NCBI GenBank assembly: GCA_947448105.1
Contig: CANFNE010000074.1
Location: 1 to 9,787, forward strand
DNA length: 9,787 nucleotides
Reading direction: 5' to 3'
Source: Burkholderiales bacterium
Lineage (GTDB): Bacteria > Pseudomonadota > Gammaproteobacteria > Burkholderiales > Burkholderiaceae_C
Under the pieces are notes generated by a model. It was not told the DNA's origin. It worked only from the letters and a program-made list of their open reading frames with translations, and ran no database searches. Shown in pieces: positions 6,290 through 9,787 of the stretch (positions are counted from its first letter, which is position 1; each line of letters begins with the position of its first letter). The position numbers and the translations under genes were made by a program.

Positions 6290-7600
6290 ATGAAATTAGC
6301 TGACAACAAAGCCACGATGTCCTTTAGCAACGGCAGCGCCAGTGTGGATCTGCCGGTCTACAGCGGCAGCATCGGCCCCGATGTGATCGACATCCGCAAG
6401 CTCTACGCCCAAACCGGCATGTTCACCTACGACCCGGGCTTTTTGTCCACCGCAGCCTGCCAGTCGGCCATCACCTACATTGACGGCGACAAGGGCGAGC
6501 TGCTGTACCGTGGTTACCCCATTGAGCAATTGGCCACCAACTGCGACTTCATGGAAACCTGCCATTTGCTGCTGTACGGCAACCTGCCCGACGCCGCTGG
6601 CAAGGCCGCGTTTACCAAAAACGTGACCCAGCACACCATGGTCAACGAGCAGATGCAGTTCTTCTTGCGCGGTTTCCGACGCGATGCGCATCCCATGGCC
6701 ATCATGACCGGCCTGGTGGGCGCCCTGTCGGCCTTCTACCATGACAGCACCGACATCAACAACGCAGAACACCGCGAAATTGCAGCCATCCGCCTGATCG
6801 CCAAGATGCCTACGCTGGTGGCCATGGCCTACAAATACAGCATTGGCCAGCCGTTTATGTACCCCAAGAACGAGCTCAGCTACGCGGGCAACTTCTTGCA
6901 CATGATGTTTGCCACACCGTGCGAGCCCTACGTGGTCAACCCGGTGATCGAGCGCGCCCTTGACCGCATTTTTGTGTTGCACGCCGACCATGAACAAAAC
7001 GCGTCCACCTCCACGGTGCGCCTGTGCGGCTCGTCGGGCACCAACCCGTTTGCGGCGATTGCAGCGGGTGTCGCCTGCCTGTGGGGCCCCGCACACGGCG
7101 GCGCCAACGAAGCCTGCCTGAACATGCTCGAAGAAATCCAGGCCATGGGCGGCGTGTCCAAGGTCGGTGAATTCATGAACCAGGTCAAGGACAAAAACTC
7201 CGGCGTCAAGCTCATGGGCTTTGGCCACCGCGTCTACAAAAACTATGACCCGCGCGCCAAACTGATGCAGGAAACCTGCAACGAAGTGCTGGCCGCCCTG
7301 GGCCTGGAAAACGACCCGCTGTTCAAGCTGGCCAAGGCGCTGGAAAAAATCGCCCTGGAAGACGACTACTTTGTCTCGCGCAAGCTCTACCCCAATGTGG
7401 ACTTCTACTCGGGCATCGTGCAGCGCGCCATCGGTATTCCAGTGAAACTGTTCACCGGAATTTTTGCCCTGGCACGCACCGTGGGCTGGATCGCCCAGCT
7501 CAACGAAATGATTGGCGACCCCGAGTACAAAATCGGCCGCCCCCGCCAGTTGTTCACCGGTGCCGAGCGCCGCGACGTGGTGGAAATCGCTAAGCGCTAA
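6290..7600 (+). CDS. gltA: Citrate synthase (type II)
   Basis: The enzyme condenses oxaloacetate and acetyl-CoA to citrate in the cytoplasm. From the ATG at 6290 it has 436 residues and begins MKLADNKATMSF, as homologues do. Catalytic residues are H269 in GPAHGGANE (266-274), H313 in MGFGHRVYKNYDPR (309-322) and D371 in NVDFYSG (369-375), matching E. coli His264, His305 and Asp362. LHADHEQNAST (230-240) gives H231 and H234, and R396 lies in ALART. C211 in ATPCEPY aligns with E. coli Cys206, a residue at the NADH inhibitory site, which hints at NADH control (inference). The long N-terminal domain is typical of the hexameric type II enzyme. It is the last gene of the sdh operon, 11 bp after sdhE, and ends before a strong terminator. 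Confidence 0.97.
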   Translation: MKLADNKATMSFSNGSASVDLPVYSGSIGPDVIDIRKLYAQTGMFTYDPGFLSTAACQSAITYIDGDKGELLYRGYPIEQLATNCDFMETCHLLLYGNLPDAAGKAAFTKNVTQHTMVNEQMQFFLRGFRRDAHPMAIMTGLVGALSAFYHDSTDINNAEHREIAAIRLIAKMPTLVAMAYKYSIGQPFMYPKNELSYAGNFLHMMFATPCEPYVVNPVIERALDRIFVLHADHEQNASTSTVRLCGSSGTNPFAAIAAGVACLWGPAHGGANEACLNMLEEIQAMGGVSKVGEFMNQVKDKNSGVKLMGFGHRVYKNYDPRAKLMQETCNEVLAALGLENDPLFKLAKALEKIALEDDYFVSRKLYPNVDFYSGIVQRAIGIPVKLFTGIFALARTVGWIAQLNEMIGDPEYKIGRPRQLFTGAERRDVVEIAKR

Positions 7601-7619
7601 GCCACTGCCCACTCGCACC

Positions 7620-7645
7620 AATGCCCCGCCTTGCGGGGCATTTTT
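7620..7645 (+). terminator. Intrinsic terminator after gltA
   Basis: AATGCCCCGC (7620-7629) and GCGGGGCATT (7633-7642) form a perfect 10-bp stem with a 3-nt loop, CTT. T continues to 7645. It begins 20 bp after the gltA stop codon and closes the sdh-gltA transcription unit. Confidence 0.9.
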
Positions 7646-7669
7646 CATGGTGGACTGTGCGCATAAAAT
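7642..7669 (+). promoter_or_regulatory. Candidate leuC promoter
   Basis: TTTTCA (7642-7647, 4 of 6) and TAAAAT (7664-7669, 5 of 6) are 16 bp apart. The -35 box uses the T-tract of the gltA terminator. The start point would be near 7676, giving a leader of about 19 nt. A promoter here is expected because a terminator lies just upstream. Confidence 0.45.
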
Positions 7670-7683
7670 GCCAGCCCGCACAC

Positions 7684-7690
7684 AAGGAAG
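7684..7690 (+). promoter_or_regulatory. Ribosome-binding site deciding the leuC start
   Basis: AAGGAAG lies just upstream of the ATG at 7695. The reading frame stays open upstream to 7512, inside gltA, but only this ATG has a good site and gives the family N-terminus MGRTLYDKIWDEH. Confidence 0.8.
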
Positions 7691-7694
7691 TTCC

Positions 7695-9116
7695 ATGGGC
7701 CGCACCCTGTACGACAAGATTTGGGACGAACACGTCGTCCACACCGAAGAAGACGGCACCGCCATCCTCTATATCGACCGCCATCTGGTACATGAAGTCA
7801 CCAGCCCCCAGGCCTTTGAGGGCCTGCGCGAAGCGGGGCGCAAAGTCTGGCGCGTGAGCTCGATTGTGGCCACCGCTGACCACAACACACCCACCACCGG
7901 CTGGGAACTCGGCTACGACGGCATTACCGACCCGGTAAGCAAAGAGCAAATTACCACGCTCAACAGCAACATTGCCGAGTTTGGCTCGGCGGCGTTTTTC
8001 CCCTTCATGTCCAAACGCCAGGGCATCGTGCATGTGATTGGCCCGGAAAACGGCGCCACCCTGCCCGGTATGACCGTGGTCTGTGGTGACAGCCACACCT
8101 CCACCCATGGCGCTTTTGGCGCGCTGGCGCACGGCATTGGCACCAGTGAGGTTGAGCACGTGATGGCCACGCAAACCCTGCAGGCCAAAAAAGCCAAGAA
8201 CATGCTCATCCGCGCCAATGGCGTTTTGTCCAAAGGCTGTACCGCCAAAGATTTGGTGCTGGCCATCATCGGCAAGATCGGTACAGCGGGCGGCACGGGC
8301 TACACCATCGAATTTGCCGGCACCGCCATCCGCGCCCTGAGCATGGAAGGCCGCATGACGGTCTGCAACATGGCCATCGAAGGCGGCGCCCGCGCCGGCC
8401 TGGTGGCGGTGGATGAGAAAACCATCGCCTACGTCAAAGGCCGTCCGCTGTCGCCTACCGGCGTGGAATGGGACCAGGCTGTGGCCTATTGGAAGACCCT
8501 GCATTCCGACTCCGACGCGCACTTTGACGCCGTGGTCGATTTGGATGTCAGCCAAATCGCACCGCACGTGACATGGGGCACTTCGCCCGAGATGGTCTTG
8601 TCCATCGAAGACCGCGTGCCCGACCCCGATAAAGAAAAAGACAGCAACAAGCGCGGCGCCATTGAGCGCGCCCTGACCTATATGGGTCTGGCGCCCGGCA
8701 AGCCGCTGAACGACATTTTTGTGGACAAGGTGTTTATTGGCTCCTGCACCAACAGCCGCATCGAAGACATGCGCGAAGCCGCTGCGCTGGTGCAAAAGCT
8801 GGGACAGAAAGTGGCGAAAAACGTGCGCTTGGCCTTGGTGGTGCCCGGCTCCGGTCTGGTCAAAGAACAGGCCGAACGCGAAGGCCTGGACAAGATTTTT
8901 GTCGCCGCCGGTTTTGAGTGGCGCGAACCCGGCTGCTCCATGTGCCTGGCCATGAATGCCGACCGCCTGGAGCCCGGCGAGCGCTGCGCCTCCACCAGCA
9001 ACCGCAACTTCGAAGGCCGCCAAGGCAATGGGGGCCGCACCCATTTGGTCAGCCCCGCCATGGCGGCAGCGGCGGCCATCCACGGCCACTTTGTTGACGT
9101 GCGAAAGTTTGTTTGA
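7695..9116 (+). CDS. leuC: 3-isopropylmalate dehydratase large subunit
   Basis: With LeuD, this protein isomerises 2-isopropylmalate to 3-isopropylmalate in leucine biosynthesis (cytoplasm, aconitase family). From the ATG at 7695 it has 473 residues (E. coli 466). Signatures are TLYDKIWDEHVV (4-15), the substrate-site run ADHNTPT (61-67), VVCGDSHTSTHGAFGALAHG (128-147) and GTSEVEHVMATQT (149-161). The 4Fe-4S ligands are C351 in GSCTNSR (349-355) and C414 and C417 in PGCSMC (412-417). SNRNFEGRQG (435-444) and THLVSPAMAAAAAI (449-462) close the protein. It follows the gltA terminator and a likely promoter of its own and precedes leuD by 133 bp. The protein is complete and ordinary. Confidence 0.98.
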   Translation: MGRTLYDKIWDEHVVHTEEDGTAILYIDRHLVHEVTSPQAFEGLREAGRKVWRVSSIVATADHNTPTTGWELGYDGITDPVSKEQITTLNSNIAEFGSAAFFPFMSKRQGIVHVIGPENGATLPGMTVVCGDSHTSTHGAFGALAHGIGTSEVEHVMATQTLQAKKAKNMLIRANGVLSKGCTAKDLVLAIIGKIGTAGGTGYTIEFAGTAIRALSMEGRMTVCNMAIEGGARAGLVAVDEKTIAYVKGRPLSPTGVEWDQAVAYWKTLHSDSDAHFDAVVDLDVSQIAPHVTWGTSPEMVLSIEDRVPDPDKEKDSNKRGAIERALTYMGLAPGKPLNDIFVDKVFIGSCTNSRIEDMREAAALVQKLGQKVAKNVRLALVVPGSGLVKEQAEREGLDKIFVAAGFEWREPGCSMCLAMNADRLEPGERCASTSNRNFEGRQGNGGRTHLVSPAMAAAAAIHGHFVDVRKFV

Positions 9117-9149
9117 CCGCCCGTCTAGGCTCACTTCATGTAGCCGGAA

Positions 9150-9201
9150 CCCCGCAGGGGGCGGCAGCGGCGGCCCGGCAAAGCCGACTCCGAGCTGCCG
9201 C
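9150..9201. repeat. GC-rich REP-like palindromic element between leuC and leuD
   Basis: GCGGCAGC (9161-9168) pairs exactly with GCTGCCGC (9194-9201). Inside it, CGGC (9176-9179) and GCCG (9183-9186) form a second small stem around AAA. Just upstream, CCCC (9150-9153) and GGGG (9157-9160) form another around GCA. This multi-stem arrangement resembles dispersed intergenic palindromes of the REP kind. No U-tract follows, so it is a poor intrinsic terminator, and leuD probably remains on the same transcript. The rest of the 9117-9249 gap holds no convincing gene. Confidence 0.5.
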
Positions 9202-9249
9202 TAAATAACACGCTACCTTGGTTGACTGAGAGAAAGTTAAAAGTTCAAT

Positions 9250-9787
9250 ATGCAAAAATTCAATCTACACCAAGGGCTGGTTGCGCCCATGGACCGGGAA
9301 AACGTCGACACCGACGCCATCATCCCCAAGCAATTCCTCAAATCCATCCGCAAAACGGGCTTTGGCCCCAACCTGTTTGACGAATGGCGCTACCTGGACG
9401 CGGGCGAACCCGGCCAGGACCCCGCCACCCGCCGCCCGAATCCCGACTTTGTGCTCAACCAGCCGCGCTACGCGGGCGCGAGCATCTTGCTGGCGCGCAA
9501 GAACTTTGGCTGCGGTTCGTCGCGCGAGCACGCGCCCTGGGCGCTGGACCAGTACGGCTTTCGCGCCATCATCGCGCCCAGCTTTGCCGACATCTTTTTC
9601 AACAACAGCTTCAAAAATGGCCTGCTGCCCATTGTCTTGCCCGAAGCGACGGTGGATCAACTCTTCAATGAGGCGCTGGCTTTTCCAGGCTTTACGCTGA
9701 CGGTCGATTTGGAGCGTCAGGTGATCGTGCGCCCCCAGGGCGAGGAAATCCCGTTTGAAGTACAGGCATTCCGCAAGTTTTGCCTGC
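9250..9787 (+). CDS. leuD: 3-isopropylmalate dehydratase small subunit (partial, right edge)
   Basis: An open frame from the ATG at 9250 runs 179 codons off the right edge. Full-length homologues have about 200-216 residues, so only the C-terminal end is missing. It begins MQKFNLHQGLVAPMDRENVD. Family motifs are DTDAIIPKQFLK (20-31), GFGPNLFDEWRYL (37-49), and LLARKNFGCGSSREHAPWAL (80-99), the swivelling-domain signature. SFADIFFNNSFKNGLLPI follows. It pairs with LeuC to form the heterodimeric isomerase. The Shine-Dalgarno site is weak: a purine stretch, GAGAGAAAG (9228-9236), lies rather far upstream. leuB would be expected next, outside the window. Confidence 0.96.
   Translation, partial: MQKFNLHQGLVAPMDRENVDTDAIIPKQFLKSIRKTGFGPNLFDEWRYLDAGEPGQDPATRRPNPDFVLNQPRYAGASILLARKNFGCGSSREHAPWALDQYGFRAIIAPSFADIFFNNSFKNGLLPIVLPEATVDQLFNEALAFPGFTLTVDLERQVIVRPQGEEIPFEVQAFRKFCL

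Noticed and set aside
7512..7694. Upstream extension of leuC into gltA
   Set aside because: The frame is open, but the added 61 residues are the gltA sequence read in another frame and the terminator. A strong ribosome-binding site precedes the ATG at 7695.
6296..7765. Long open minus-strand frame (489 codons) opposite gltA
   Set aside because: It has the same shadow composition, runs through the gltA terminator, and lies opposite a complete citrate synthase.
7590..9134. Long open minus-strand frame (514 codons) opposite leuC
   Set aside because: It mirrors leuC almost exactly, contains no family motif, and the plus-strand gene is unmistakable.
9161..9201. Intrinsic terminator after leuC
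   Set aside because: The stem is good but no U-run follows, and the next gene, leuD, belongs to the same enzyme.
9222..9249. Possible leuD promoter, TTGACT with TTCAAT 16 bp later
   Set aside because: The -10 box would touch the ATG and leave no leader. leuD more likely shares the leuC transcript.

Overview
The window is a stretch of bacterial chromosome carrying a TCA-cycle cluster followed by leucine-biosynthesis genes. High GC, the compact sdhCDAB-sdhE-gltA arrangement, the cytosolic-type malate dehydrogenase, a CitE-like lyase beside mdh, and leuC/leuD directly after gltA all point to a betaproteobacterium of the order Burkholderiales. The family Comamonadaceae (Rhodoferax/Polaromonas/Acidovorax-like) is most likely. 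This placement rests on recognised gene order and protein sequence, not on a database search.

Layout. (1) Minus strand, 1-1415: the N-terminal part of an HpcH/HpaI-aldolase/CitE-like protein (cut by the left edge) lies downstream of mdh, and a strong hairpin sits between the two. (2) 1416-1614: a divergent regulatory region with a perfect 12-bp palindrome inside a sigma70-like promoter, a second small inverted repeat, and a perfect 14-bp tandem duplication in the mdh leader. (3) Plus strand, 1615-7600: a HutC-type GntR regulator, then sdhC, sdhD, sdhA, sdhB, sdhE and gltA, all in one direction with gaps of 119, 61, 27, 23, 3 and 11 bp, ending in a clear intrinsic terminator. (4) 7642-9787: leuC with its own likely promoter, a 133-bp gap holding a GC-rich REP-like palindrome, and leuD, cut by the right edge.

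How it works together. Succinate dehydrogenase (SdhCDAB) oxidises succinate at the membrane and passes electrons to quinone. SdhE attaches FAD to SdhA. Malate dehydrogenase makes oxaloacetate, and citrate synthase condenses it with acetyl-CoA. The regulator sits between mdh and sdh-gltA, facing mdh across a palindromic site, so it is a good candidate for controlling TCA flux on both sides. LeuCD is the isopropylmalate isomerase.

Every enzyme is full length with its catalytic or cluster-binding residues present, except the two genes cut by the window edges. I saw no mobile element, CRISPR array, tRNA or rRNA, and no clearly new multi-gene system. The points worth a second look are regulatory: the palindrome, the leader duplication, the mdh 3' hairpin and the leuC-leuD repeat.
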